NCBI GenBank assembly: GCA_003342895.1 | Contig: PTFA01000160.1 | Location: 1,838,156 to 1,902,155, forward strand | DNA: 64,000 nt | Source of the DNA: Casuarius casuarius | Taxonomy: Eukaryota; Chordata; Aves; Casuariiformes; Casuariidae | Direction of reading: 5' to 3' | Part shown: positions 13,521-27,000 of the stretch, piece by piece | Layout: each line of letters starts with the position of its first letter | How positions within the stretch are numbered: the stretch's first letter is position 1 | Notes under the pieces: model-generated | What the model was told of the DNA's origin: nothing | The model's input: the letters and a program-made list of their open reading frames with translations, nothing else | Database searches by the model: none | Made by a program: the position numbers and the translations under genes

Positions 13521-14345
13521 GTGTCCCTCATGCAGGCCGGGCTTCGCACTGCCTGGGAGCTGCGCTGCGGTGCGCGAGGCCCAAGCCCCTGGAAGAGCTC
13601 GCCAGCTGCTTTTGAAGTCCCCAAGGCAGCGTGTGGCAGGCGCTCGGGGCAGGAGCCCTCGGGCTTCCGCAGATGAGGCGCCCGGAGCCCTTCCCCGCAG
13701 AAACGCAGGGGCCCCTGAGCGTCGAGCGGCCTTCGGCACCGGCTGAACGGTGGTGGTGAAGATCATGGTTCTGGACAAAGCTGCCTGCATCCCATTTAAG
13801 TCTTTACTTAGACATCTCAGTCCTTTTTTGTCTCTGAGTCCAGAGCGTACTATTTGTTTTCTAAAGTCCCTTGGGTCGAACAAACGCTCCAGGAAAACTG
13901 TACAGAAAGCACGTTCTGAGAGCAGCCCCAGGCTTTGACTCAGACGAGTAACCACCGGAAGCCCCAAAACTTCAGTTTAACTTCATCCCGCTGAACGCGG
14001 TGAGACTCGAGCAACACTTCAGAGCCGGCACGTGCTGCCCAGCCGCCGAGCGGCCCGGNNNNNNNNNNNNNNNNNNNNNNNNNNNNNNNNNNNNNNNNNN
14101 NNNNNNNNNNNNNNNNNNNNNNNNNNNNNNNNNNNNNNNNNNNNNNNNNNNNNNNNNNNNNNNNNNNNNNNNNNNNNNNNNNNNNNNNNNNNNNNNNNNN
14201 NNNNNNNNNNNNNNNNNNNNNGGCGCCCCCGCGGCGCCCGCGTGGCCCCGCCCCCGGGCCCCTCTCCCGGACCCTCTCCCGCCCGGGGCAGGAAGGTTGC
14301 GGCGCCATCTTGTGCTTCCTGCCTTGCCCCGCGGACAGGGAAATG
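13521..14345. promoter_or_regulatory. CpG-rich promoter-like region interrupted by a gap
   Basis: The segment is dense in CpG up to the gap at 14059 and from 14222 to about 14340. At 14301-14313 the + strand reads gcggcgccatctt, which on the minus strand is AAGATGGCGCCGC, close to the YY1 site common just downstream of TATA-less start sites. TTCCTG (14316-14321) and GGAAG (14291-14295) are ETS-like cores, and gccccgccccc (14245-14255) is Sp1-like. This is the usual make-up of a housekeeping-type, often bidirectional promoter. No downstream gene was identified on either strand. Confidence 0.5.
14059..14221. other. Assembly gap (163 N)
   Basis: Run of N inside the CpG-rich block. Reading frames that appear to cross it are meaningless. 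Confidence 1.
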
Positions 14346-17300
14346 GGGGTCCTTCAGGGGAAGGTCGGGTGTCCTGGCACCATCCACAGCCTCTCGAAAA
14401 CCCTGGCTGAGAAGTGCAGATGAGATGTGTTGTAGGGAAAAGACACATATGGCATAAAATGTGCCCCCTTGTCTTGTTTTTGTGGGACTGCTGCTGGCTC
14501 CCTCGGAGTGGTGGTTTGGTAAAGGCTCGCTGCCACCCCTTGCCCAGGCTGTGCCTCCTTTCTCCTTAATGTCACCCACCTTTTCTTCCCTTTCTCATTT
14601 CAATATCCTCTTAATTACCAGGGAAAGCAGAGGGTGACTCATCTCTGTGTTGCTTTACCCATGTTTACTTGTTTTTGGCAGCTGCAGACCACACAAACAC
14701 AGCAGCCCCTGGAAGACGAGAAGCTGCAGCCTGAGGCCGCCGCGCTGTGGCATAGGCTGGCGGCCCAAGCTCGGGCCACACAGCAGCCTGAGCGCGGCGC
14801 ACGGCATCTCCGCTTGCTCTTCCCAGGCCGCGCGAACCCTGGGGTTGCTCAGTTTGTGGGTTGTCTGCACAAGGGGAGCGAGCAACATGAACACGATGGA
14901 TGCCTGACTGCTGCGTCAAGAAGCTGTCCCATCCGCAGCACCTTGAGAGCGTTGGTTGCTCCAGGCATGCTTTTCTAAACATCACAGAGCAACTTCATGC
15001 CACAGTTTTGTGAGAGCGGTGGGCTTGGGATGTGTTGCACAAGTGATGTGGAACCAACCCGTGACTTGACTATGATTCGGAACCAGTGGAAACTCAGCCC
15101 AAAACCCTTCAGAAATCCTGTAGATTATCATCTAAAGAGCCAGGGCTGTGGACTGTCATTAACAATGCCCAACTACTGCCCGCAATGGGCCAGTTAGCAT
15201 GGTCTGTGTGCTGGCAGTATGGCTTTGCTGCGGACACATTTTTCCCTATTCCAATGTTAGAACCATCACTAAGTTAATTCCCCATTGATTTGAAAACCTT
15301 TTTCTTCCTTTGTACTTTCCTTGCTTCTCCTCTCTCAAAATACTTGCACAAATACTTAGAATTTCTTTAATTTACCTTGGTTTGTATTTTTGTCTGTTTT
15401 GTTTTTCTTTTTCCCACCTTTGCCATTTCCTCGGCAAGCTGAGGTATAGCAGAATCCCCCAGATTTCTTTTTCTCCTTCTGCCTCTGAGAAACTTCTGTC
15501 AAAGCCACATCATTTGTCCCATTTCATGTAATTCTCTTTGCAGTGAAACTGCTGTGCCTTCGTTGTCATGACTTCATATTCCACTACTTTACTAAACCCT
15601 CTTTAACCCTGTGAAAGTTTAAGTGAAGAGTCAAAATTGGATGCTACTTGATGAAATGATAGTATTTTCTCTACCTGCTTTGCCCTGGTGATACCAGAGA
15701 TACTAGGCATTGGAGGCTGTGTGCACCTTAGGACTGTCTTTACCCCCCACAGCTTCTTAATCACCAATTTCTCCCCCCCCACGCACACACACTATTGTTG
15801 TGCTGGAACCATTCCTTATTCAGTTAACATACCCTTACTCTTCCAGGCTCCCCAGGCAGTCTCACACTCTCCCATCAGTTTCTCCCTGCACAGTTCCAAA
15901 GAGGCTAAGATGCTTCTTTCATGATGCAGGTGTCTGACTGTTAGCTTACAGCTCCCTGAGTAGCCCGGGTTTCTGAACTTTCCCTCAGTGTTAATCAAGA
16001 ATTCACACTCTCTTCTGGTTTGCTTTAGTTTCCTTCTGTTTGGTTTCCTTCCCAAAGGTTTAGGATTCCAGCCCAACCCATTAATCAGTCACATTTGCCA
16101 CAGTCAGACTGTAATACCTTAGCATGGTAAATATTACAGACATACAGAACTACCCTCCTGCTAAGCCTTGTTTTTCTGCCTCTTTTGTCTAGTGTGCCTG
16201 TATGTGTTCTGGCATGCCACTGAGGAAACAACTCACTGACTTATGCACACCTATGCACATCACCAGTGAATCTCAGCATGAATTCTCTGGTTTTCCAAGA
16301 ACTCCACTCTTGCATTAAAAGGGATATCATTGAGGGCTTCTAGAATTCAGTACAGAATGCATGAATTAAGGAGGAGTGGTTCCCTGCCACATACAGCATA
16401 AAGCTTCTCGCCTTTTTCCCAGGTACCTTCAGAACTTTCTGCACCTCCCACCGACCGGAACCGCTTCCAGATTTATCAAAGCGGTCGCTGCAGAACAGCA
16501 GGCAGCATTCACTCCCACGCCACAGAAGCTCCACACTATTAGTTTTATGCTTTTTCCAAGCCCTGCTGCTAGCTCTGGAGTAAAGCAGTCAAGCCCCAAG
16601 CACAAATCCACAGCATATTTATGTGCTATAATGCCACTGGAAGGCAAGGCCAGCCTGGCAGCACAGGATGCGTTTCATATTTAGAGGTTCTGGAATTACC
16701 ATATATGGGATCAATATTAGGGCTCCAGCTGTAAAAAAGACACTTTTACATTTCATCTGCTTAATTGCCTTGTCATGCATTCAGGTTTGCTTAGAAAGTG
16801 AAGAAGCGAATCAGTCAGCAAGTCTTCTTGCTTTCATCTCTTCAGGTCTGGTTCTTCTCTTTCCTCCTTCATTGTAACATGACCTTCTGTTGCCTTCTAG
16901 TCTTCCATTACTGACATCTGCTTGTTCCCCCCTCCCTGTTTTTAATCTCTAGTGGTTTTATGTTTCAGTTTTGGGGGTTTTTTTGTAAGCTGTGATCTAA
17001 AATCAGAATGTCTGTTACCTATGACTTGTGTGCATCTTTCACTTACAGTTCCATTCCCTCACCTAGAGAGCAGGATAAGGATCCGTTTTTGGAAAAGAAA
17101 TGCTTTTTTTGCTTTCCTGTAGTGTGGTAGGTGTCTTTTCACTGAACAATAACTCCTTCACAAGCTTCCTTAAAAATGGAGGAATCACAATTCTGCCTTA
17201 TTAAAGAAAAACAACTGTTTTATCAGAAGATACTAATGATTGCTAGCAAACATGCTTGTGATGTTGGTAGTCAAAGTTCTTGATAAAGCTAGCTACCTTT

Positions 17301-20300
17301 GATCCAGGCCAGTGGAAGATACCATAGCACGTCCTTCTGTAACACCAGTAAAAACAAGAGAAACCACTGGCCAGGATGAAATGCTGCTTTGCAAGGCCTG
17401 GACAAGAACTCACTCGGGAAATATTTTCTTAGGAAACTGGCTAGCAGTGCTGGTGCGGCATTGCAGCTTTGCCTGACTTTGTGATAGTGGCAGAAAGCAA
17501 TTGGAAAGCCTGGGAGTTCACTGGGAGTCTGATGCAAGGAGAGCACAGACAACTCTTTAGGGCATGTGACTGGCTAAAAAAGTGGGCTTGGAAGATTTTA
17601 GCAGGGAAACTTCTGGCTATTGCTGGCCTTTACTGTGTTTACAGAAACAGTACTTTGGACACATGTAAACAAGAAGCAGGGAACTGAAAAAAGATCTGGC
17701 TCACATCATCATTTTCGCCTCCTAACAGAAACAATTTGGTAAGGCTTCAAGTACTGGCCATGTAGGCCAAGAGGCAACATAGCTTAAACAAGCTGTCTTC
17801 TGAGCACTGCCACCTGATTCCCTTATGGGTATGCCTTCCACATCCCTTTTCATCTCTCGCAGCAGCACCCTGACATCTTCCATTGCAGAGCTCACCCCTT
17901 ACTTTTAATCCCTTTAATCACCCCTCAGCTCCCGCCCGTTCTCCTAGCTGCCGTGCTGGTGACAGGCTGCACACAAGCCAGCTGGCTTAGGGTGCATGTT
18001 GACTGGCCAGCCAGGAAACCCAGAAGGAGGGATAGCGCCTGGGCTCACACTAGAGCTCTTTCTCTCAAGATAGCATTGGTTGGGGTCTCTCATCCACCAT
18101 CAGCACTGCTTGCACAAAACTGGTAACAGCTTGGTTTCTGCTAGACCTCTGCTGCTGAGCCACCTCCGAGTGAAGCAAGCAATGGGTTCAAAAGATAACA
18201 AGGAGGTTATTAACAAATAGGCAAAAGGACAAAAAGGCAGTGTAATTATATAAGCCTTATGTACTTAGGAAAGCAGGTTAAAAAGAGGTGTTGTTGACAG
18301 ACAGCTGCTTGTGTGTTGTTTCAGGGTAAGCAAACAGTAATGCGGTTATCCAGTTTATCCCATTCGTAGCTGAGGCCCTAAAATATCAGGACACAATGCT
18401 TAACCAATCATTCATTATTCATATTTCTAAAAAGAGCACCATAGAAATTTTTCTTCAGTATTTTTGAACTTTCAGAGTATTTTTCAGCTATCCTGTGTAA
18501 CTCAGAGTGTTTTGCTTTCAGGTTCTTTGCTTTAAAAACAGAACAAAACAATGACACTGATGTCTGAACATAGTCCTCTGGCATCAGAACCTGCAGCTAT
18601 AAAATTCGAACATTGCAAGATTAGTGATGAAATTCTGGGATTTAGCAACATGGAGTGAGGGACAGTCCAGCTGAAATGCAAGTTTCAAACAGTTATCTGC
18701 ATGAGCTTCCCCTGATTTTGGAGGGAACTCTCAGTATTTCCTCTTTCTGCAAAAGATTTAACTGATTCCTTCCTCTATACAAAACAACTTGCGACATTGG
18801 GTAAGAAAAAGCTTCTTTGAAAATAACCTTTTGGCTTTTTATTAACACCTCATTGCTACCAGACTATGGGTTTTTTTCTTCTTTGAAAGAAAAATCTTAT
18901 CTAGTTCTTGTTATTTTATATTAAGCATATAACTGTGACTCTGTAGGGTTTTTTCTACTGAACTGAAATCTGTAGAATGGTAATAATGTTCTATTTTTTT
19001 ATTTAATCTGAGATAAGATTATTTATCTACATTAATGCCAGAAATGGATATTTTAAATATTAATGACTGAATCAGCGTTAATCAGTGCATAGCAGAGAGA
19101 AATACGCACACATATTTTTTGTTTGTGGAATTTTAATGACCAAATGCAAATGAACACATCATTTTTTGTGTTCGATATCTGCAAGAACAATTCCAATCAT
19201 TATTGATTATTACTAGAAATACAGTCAGGAGTGTAGGATGCAAAATTTCCATACCAATAGAACTTTTTATTTCAAAGTAATACTGTCACTCACAAGTCTT
19301 GACAATTAAACCATTGCTTTTAATAGGATGAGATTTAATTATCAAACTCAATCATTTCTATATTCAAATTCTATCTAAAAGACTAGACTAATGGATCCTT
19401 GGAGAAGAGTGACACAGAGCTCATCTTAGTTAGACATTCATCCCCAGGCCAAGAAGCCAAGACATTCCCGTTTTATCATTCGAATACAAAATGGTCTTAG
19501 CACAGGTGAAAGTTACCTGTTTTTCCTGTGTATTTAGATGATGTAAACAAATTTCAGGTCATTATCCAGCTCATTGATGTCTTCACGTAGGATTTAAAAC
19601 CCTGTCTACTTTCAGTGTCGAGGTTAGGTTCCTAGTTCCCCAGATGGTCGATGTACAAAGAGCGGAAAGCTTCAGAGGTGTCAAAGCCAGACGGGGAATC
19701 TCTCTTTCCCTGCCTCAGTTTTACAGCATACCTAGGCAGGCTATTTTGAGTTAAGTGTATATGGATAGGTATGTGATACCGTCCCCCCCACACAGTTTTT
19801 GTGTTTTTTCATTTTTATGTAATGCCTACATTCACCCTTATGTTACATAGCAACTGTCCTCAAGAAGAAGTCTTCTGAACAACACTTTCCACCCAAGCAA
19901 CGTCTCTGACCTAACGATGTTTTGTGAAACGAGGCTGACGTAGTCTCGCTCGAGGTGGATAGAGGGCCTCCGATCTTGCACGCCAGCACCATGCACAGTC
20001 GGTTACCAGCTGGCGCGTCCCCCTTTTCCTGGAATGTGACCTCTCCCTTTCAGAGCCTGCTTAGCACTGATGTTTAGACAGTTATTTTCTTTAGTGGCCA
20101 ATGGGAGCTTTGAGTGCTCAGTCCCTCTGGACAGTTAGGGTTGAAATTTTAAGTTCCACAGGAATCACCAGGTCAGAGGTAAAACTACAACTTCAGTCTT
20201 TTTGATCAGTGGAACAGTCTGGCTGGCACGAGCCCTGGCACCGGGTGGGAAGTGGGATCCAGCGTTCGGTCTGTTGTTAGCTCTGAACGTCGCATTCTCT

Positions 20301-23300
20301 GAATGCTTGCTAGTTACCTCCGGCTTTGATCATAGCTGTATGCTGTGCTGCCTTTTGAGAATATTCTGGAAGCACAGAAATGCACACGGAACAATATTGA
20401 ATTAGTGTTGTAAATGACCTGATTTACACTGCATGCGTGTTTAACTGGGACGACTGCCAGGATGCAGGTCTAACGCAATGGACTTTGGCGGTGTTTAGTA
20501 ATAACTAATGGAAGTCAGATGGTCAGTCTGCTCCAGGAATACCCTAGTGATTTTGGAAGCACACTCACAATAATTAACACATTTAAGCTGGTGCTCACTG
20601 CAAAAGGATTCGTGCTGTGTGGATCTTTGTCCACAACAGACATTTCTGTAGCAGTTTCTGCCTCTTAAATGAATGGTTCTTTCACTGAGATAGTTATTAG
20701 GATCTTGTGTAATCCTCTGCACAGGAAAGAAAAGTCACGTCTTCTTGCTGCAGTTGCGCAATACTGTCCGAAAAGTTCTTCTTGGCCCTCAGGTGGTGAT
20801 AACATATGCCCCCAAACTTCCTGCCTAGGAGCTCTCTGTCATTTCTTTCGCTATGTTAGTGCATATGCAGGGGTGAATGTTTAGAGCTAATGTCGGTTCT
20901 GGGTTTTTTTACCTGCAGCGAGTATCTCCCTTTGTTATGGCTCTTGCTTTCCAGTTTTGTGCCATTCCCGTATTACTGTCTTTATTAGTGACTGCCATCA
21001 GAACAATTAGTGTAAGTGTTAATTCATTCTATGATGTTTTTTAATTGATAAGTTAGAAGTTTCAACATCAAGAGGTACCATCTGAAGTGACAAATGGATG
21101 ATGCTTTTTGAAGACATATGTCTCTATGTTCTTAAAGGATCTAATATCACATAAATTATTTTACACAAAGCAGGGCTTTTAATAGCATTTGTTGGTCAAA
21201 GAGGAGATTTCTAATATGAGGAATTTGATATATTCATTGCAGAGATATATAGCACAACATTTTCCCTCACTGAGAGCAGTCACTTGGAAGACATTAGAGG
21301 TGTTATTTCAGGTATCCTAATTTTCCTGTGCCTCTCCTTATTTGTTGATAACAAAGAAGGAATAGTACAGAAGACAACTTCAGTCTTTGCTTAGTGTGAG
21401 ATTGCAGCTTGTACATTCCTGAGTCTGTTACTAATGCATTTGCATGCCATAGTTTGGCAGGGATGTTCACAGTTCGTTTTAAGAGACTCCGAAATAGATC
21501 TGAATTGTGCTGGTCTAATCATCCACTCAACATCCAAATTAATGAGCAAATCAGCTTTTTATCCAGAGGTTATTGGAGCCTGAAGAGTAGCTTCACATGG
21601 CTTTTTATGCAGTGGCTCAGTGAGTGGGGAGTAAACAGCTGTTTCATTTAATGCTGCAGTGTCCTTCTACAACCGCTTACCTCCCCGAGTCTGTCAGCTT
21701 TCTTCCAGGCCAGGCTGGCATCTGCAGTGTTAGCTGGCAGCTGAATATTCTTCTGGGGAAGCCCTAATCCTATTTTCTAGAAGCAAAGGGATCTGTCAGT
21801 TGCTCCGGTTACTGAGGAAGATGCACGGTAACCCGGTTTAGTTAGCATTCATAGACTCCTCCTGCTTCTGTGCAAATGGGGAGAAGTGCAGAAGAAATGT
21901 GGAGGAGGGCTGTTTCTGTCCTGACATTTAAATATGTCTGAGTGATGTATACTGACTTAGGCTTGTTTGATGTTTCAGTCTGTTCTCATTGAAACTCTGG
22001 TCCCAGCTCTGAACTCTAACCCCAACTCCGACATAGTTTTAACAACTGATGTGCTGAAGTTGTAGGAATGTGTGAGTTAGCGCTAAATGGTATGTGATTA
22101 AGCACTAATACTGGGATGTTCAATCTGAAAATATAAAGTGCCTCACAATTTCCAAAAGCGATCGTGATCGTTAACTGGTATTAAGAGGAGAGGAGGAAAA
22201 AAGGATAGAAACTTTTAAGGAAGTGTGTTGTTTCAGTCTAAAGAGATTGCATTCTGTGCCAAACTCTCACTTGAACAGGCTGCTATGTCCTGAGATCTGA
22301 TTAGCTATTACTTTTCTGATACTTATCTGCCTGATTTGTTTTATATTTTCACTTTCTATTCCCTAAAAAGGAAACATGCCACTAACTGAATACTTGGGTC
22401 AAGTATTATTTGTCACTTTAATTTATTTTGGCTGCAACCTGAAGTCTAAGACATGCAAGAGAAAGGGTGGATAAAAGGAAAACAGACTGAATGTGAAAGA
22501 AAGTGATCTGAATACATGGTCAGCAAGCTGGACTGAAAAGATCTTGTGTAAAACCCACCACTTGGGTCATTTAAGACGGCTCTTTAAAAGGCACACTAGA
22601 CATCATAATAACAACATCAAACCTGCCTATTTGGTGGGCTAGATGTGACTAGGGGCCATCTCGTTAGATACCTACCACAGGTAGCTCAGCTCCCCTGTTT
22701 TGTTCATTTAACATATTCTGATGTCAGCAATGCTTCATGCTTTGGTATATTTTCTGACATGACTGTTATCAGTAACATCTATATATTGTGTGGGATTTGG
22801 GGAAGGAAAAAAAGAAGAATGTGAGAAGTAAAGGTTTAGGTGATTGCTTTGTATCTTTCATGTGTGTTGTCACATAACAAGGCACAGAAAAATGTAGCTT
22901 AGTCTCATGCAAAAAGTCTTTTTTTTTTTTTTTCCAAGAACTTAATGTAAGGAAACATGAGTACAGCACAAACACATTCAGAGAGCAGACACAACTGACA
23001 GAGCTGAATTAGCATGCATATCCTGAATAAATTCACCGAGGCAATGGAAGAGAAAATCATTGGAACTGGAAAACACAGAGCATCATCTGTCTTCTAAAAC
23101 GATTATCATGAACAGAAGTGATCTTTTTGTTTAATTGGCTAAATGCAGAGAGAAATCAATTTTATTTTCCTTATTATAATTGTCGATATTTTGCAGATGT
23201 TATTGTTGCCAGAACCTTTTGGCAAGAGGATTTAAGGGAAGATGCTTTTTATCACCATTACCATATTGCTCAGCTAAGGGAGTAGGAATAAAAAGACAAG

Positions 23301-23836
23301 CAGACCTTCGCGTGACTGATAGCTCCCCTCCCAGAGGGACTATCTGGGTAACGAGTCATTTCGGTTTGATGGATGAGTAGCACAATGCCATTGCTCTTGC
23401 CATGTCGCTAGATCATCGCAGAGCTGTTTTCACTACACCTTGCTCTTGCATGGGATGGACATTGAGCATTGAGCACTGCCTGGTCAGAGGTTATGGGTGT
23501 AAAGTGGTTCTTCGCAGAAGTCAGGCAGTATTTTATCATCCAGGAGGCTAGATATTTACTGAGTACATCCCCTGAGCAAAGATGTTTTTCTTACAAGAAA
23601 ATCAGTAGTGGGATGGGGGGCAGGGGGAGGAGGAAGAGTAACATTTAAAGTGAAATGAAAGAGAAATTTATTCATTGCATATTACACTGACAGCTAGGAA
23701 ACCGCAATGATAGACACTACAGAGGGCTGGAGATTTACTTACTAGTTGTACAAATACAGGGATTTATTTCCTTTCCCCCCTTAATAAAACATACTTTGCT
23801 TTCCTCCCTGACGTGATAGGCAGGACAGAGTGGAAA
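14346..23836. other. Intergenic DNA, no recognisable gene
   Basis: AT-richer sequence, especially about 18.4-19.4 kb. No exon or transposon was recognised. An octamer ATGCAAAT at 19144-19151, a reverse octamer ATTTGCAT at 21438-21445 and a T15 run at 22919-22933 are the only discrete items noted. Confidence 0.55.
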
Positions 23837-24046
23837 GAACAAAGTGTACTGCCTGTTAAAGGCTTCTAGGAAAGAAATCTTGTTTTGATCATTTTCTTGC
23901 TTGTGTATTACACCAGCTTGGCTAACACCATCCACCAACGGGAGCATCTCCTATCCTTTCGTGCCTTCCTAAGAGCAGTCCAGCTGTACTCCTGAACAAA
24001 GAATACTGCCTGTTAAAGGCTTCTAGGAAAGAAATCTTGTTTTGAT
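23837..24046. repeat. 53-bp direct repeats flanking a 104-bp insert
   Basis: Seen: 23837-23889 and 23994-24046 match at 51 of 53 positions; both begin gaacaaag and end ttgttttgat. Between them lie 104 bp (23890-23993) that recur near 28.8 kb. The direct repeats look like a very long target-site duplication or a partial tandem duplication. No poly-A tail, terminal inverted repeat or reading frame that I recognise is present. Confidence 0.9.
23889..23994 (+). repeat. 106-bp dispersed repeat, copy A
   Basis: Aligns without gaps to 28765-28870 with 7 mismatches in 106 bp (about 93% identity). Three mismatches are CpG in copy B but TpG or CpA here, as expected from deamination of methylated CpG. 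I do not recognise the family. Its ends coincide, within one base each side, with the inner edges of the 53-bp direct repeats. Confidence 0.9.
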
Positions 24047-27000
24047 GGGTTTCTTGATTTGAGGAATCTTACATGTTTGAATCTAGCCTTCACTGCTGCC
24101 AACAGAAATCAACTGAAATAGGAGTGGAAGCAAAAAGAACATATTAAATAATCTAGGATAAGATCGTAAGGATGACAGAAATCCTAACTAGCTAGGATAC
24201 CATGGTGAAAGGACAATCTGATAATACACGCTATCGGCATCTCCATGTTTGCATGGATAAGATAGTATACATTGGTTTGATCCTGCACATATGCTTTTTG
24301 GTTCTAGCTTGAACATTCTCTTCACATTTTATTTATTTTCATTCTGCTTTCCCCAGATAAAAGAACAGCAAAATGTAGTCAATGTATCCATTATTATTTA
24401 TCACTTATATAATGCAAGATGTACATATTGTCCTTTGCAGATAGTAAAATCGTCAAGGTCTTGAAGGTCCAGCCACTTGTGTCATATGAAACCTAATGTA
24501 CCATGATAATTGCATTATCTTGCGATTAAAGTATTGAAGTGGCACTTCCCCAGTGGCGTTGTTGCATATGGATAGGAGCATTTCTGATGGTTCTGCAAGG
24601 GCTTCAGTTGTATGGCATAGATTACCAAGTTGTGGAGAAATACAGTTAAGAAATCAGGAGTATGCAAAGATACTCTAATGCAATAGCAACAGAGAAAACC
24701 TTCACCAAGTGAATATGCTTAAGATGGTAACCTATAGCAGGGGAAGATAGAAGGCCAGGAACAATTTACTTCTTTCCTGTCTTTTCTGCTCATTTTCAGT
24801 TGTTATATCACATTAAAAGGAGCTGGTAACATGAGAAATGACTGTTGGTTTCCCATATTTTTTTCAGTGAAAAATCTTTTTTTTTAATGCAAATATTTTT
24901 TCAGTATTGTTCTGTAATAGTTGTAGTATATTTTGCCAAATTTTATTTGAAAATATTTTTTCAAAGTCACAATTGCATTTATTATTTTACCAATCTGTGA
25001 TGAGAAAATATATTACTCTAAAAATTTGATTTTTTTTAAGAGGAAATACCGCATTAAAATTTGGATACAACTTCAAGAACGTTTCTAGAAAAATAGGGTA
25101 AGAAGTTTTGTCAAAAATTGACTAAGAGTGAGTCTTCGATGATGCTGAACCCTGTGAAGTGAAATCAATTTCAACATGTAATATCCCCCCAAAATCAATT
25201 TCCTATTTTTCATCCAGCTCCAATGCTATACCCCTGTGTAGAAAATTTCTGGAGTTATCTCAGGACTGTTGAGAGACTTCCACTGGGAGGGAAATTGTGC
25301 CCAGACTCACAGAAGAGCGGAGTTATGTCCACAAAAATAGCCATTTAATAGAGCACAGTCCAAAGGATGAGTACTTTGAGGTGTGGCCTGTTCAACAAGA
25401 CAAAAATTATAGCAAAAAATATTTTACAGTTGGAATTGCTTCCTGACAATCTTTTACTTTCCCCTCTATTTTTGGGGGGCACTTACCCTGACTCTGCTTC
25501 AGATCATGTTCTTCAACAACTTACAATAAGAAGGTGCTCGTAGTTCTTCCTTTTACTGCTACGCTTGTTATCTCACGTTGCCGTGAGTTGCTTTTATGGG
25601 TATCATGACAAAACAGTTTGACGGTAGGCTTTGTTTGGTTTTCTTCTTCTAACACATGTAGAAAATGTGCAAAGCTAAAATGCAGAACAAACGCAGCATG
25701 GGCAGCAGCTCTACAAATGTCCTCTGAACTACATCCTCATGCTTTTCCTTGAACTGAAAGGAGGATACCTAAGGCCGAGAAATGCTTCATGTTAGTTGAG
25801 AGTGCTGATCAGACTGCCTTTTCTTGCCAGCATTTTCTACGTGGAGGGCAGCTGTTGGGCAAAGAGGGATATACATCATTTGAACAAATGTCATATAGTA
25901 ACTCCCTGTCGTGACTCACCTGTGACCAAAGGTCAAACCAAGAGCTGAAGAAATAGAAGTACCATCACCAGCTGCCTGAGATATCCTGCTGGCTCTTAGC
26001 TGCAGTCATGAACAGCTTGGCCTCTGTTATCCTTTTTGCTTCTAAAGGGAAAAACATAAATGATCCCTCTCTAGGCCAGAAGGTAGCATTGTCCATCAGG
26101 AAAACGAAGTTCTATTTATTACCTTCTTAATTCCCCATGGAGCCAAGGATGTTGCATGTGAGTGAGCAGCTACAAAAGAAAAATTTAATTAAGAACTAAA
26201 GCCATAAATCTGTGGAAGTTTGTTTTTACCACAGCTGAAAGGCCCAAATGGTTTTATTTGATATTTGCCTTGAAAAGATCAACAGTCAAGGGCAAAAATG
26301 ACTGTAATGAATGAAGTGATAGATTCATCTATTGTTTTCTCTTGCGACAGTGGAACTCAGAATCATGCAAGCTGGCTACGAAAGGCCTCCTCCCTTCATG
26401 CTGTCAGAGACCAGTCCGTGAAGCTGGGCATGGGCGACTTGGGTCGGTCGCCTGCGCTTTTGTTCCACAGTACGTCAAACCGACCTTTCATTTTCCAGAC
26501 TTCCTAGAAGTACACTAATGCATACTTTACTGTCATACAGTTAGATGTGTGTGGTCCTGGAAATACACAGGTGGTGAGTACTTTCTACGTGAATGAGATT
26601 TCCATGAACACTGAGTGTGCTTTCCTCCGAACGTACTAGCACTGTGGGAGAGGAAGAGCCTTGCTGGGAGCAAGGCACTGGAATACCCTGTCTCGGTGTG
26701 TTGGAGTTCTCCTTCCCATTTCACTTAGTGTTCCTTGACTCGAATCCCAAATACTCATCCCCTAGCAGCTCTCCTTTTCAGGCACCCTCCTTCCCTAATG
26801 TTTAATTATGTGTGTGTCTTCCTATTTGGATCCCCACACCAATGCCCCCACACCACTCCCCTTGTACGGTAACTGAGGCAGGAAAATGCCCTAATGAGGG
26901 ATGGCTAGCCCTTCTCCGGCTGGCTGCTGGGTTCTGGTTTACTAGGTTTGTCTAAGTCCTTGTGCTGTAGGGAGTCTTTGAGGTGGTGGTTGGCTCTGGA

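Noticed and set aside
12914..13746. 233- and 204-codon + strand frames through the minisatellite
   Set aside because: Open because of the 42/30-bp stop-free repeat; equally open on the minus strand.
19697..19733. MIR-like tail motif (ctttccctgcctcagttttac), with a similar reversed motif at 26868-26886
   Set aside because: Match is limited to about 20 bases of a common word; no core SINE sequence is recognisable nearby.
21022..21035. attctatgat, resembling the terminal octamer repeat of CR1
   Set aside because: Single occurrence with no CR1 body on either side.
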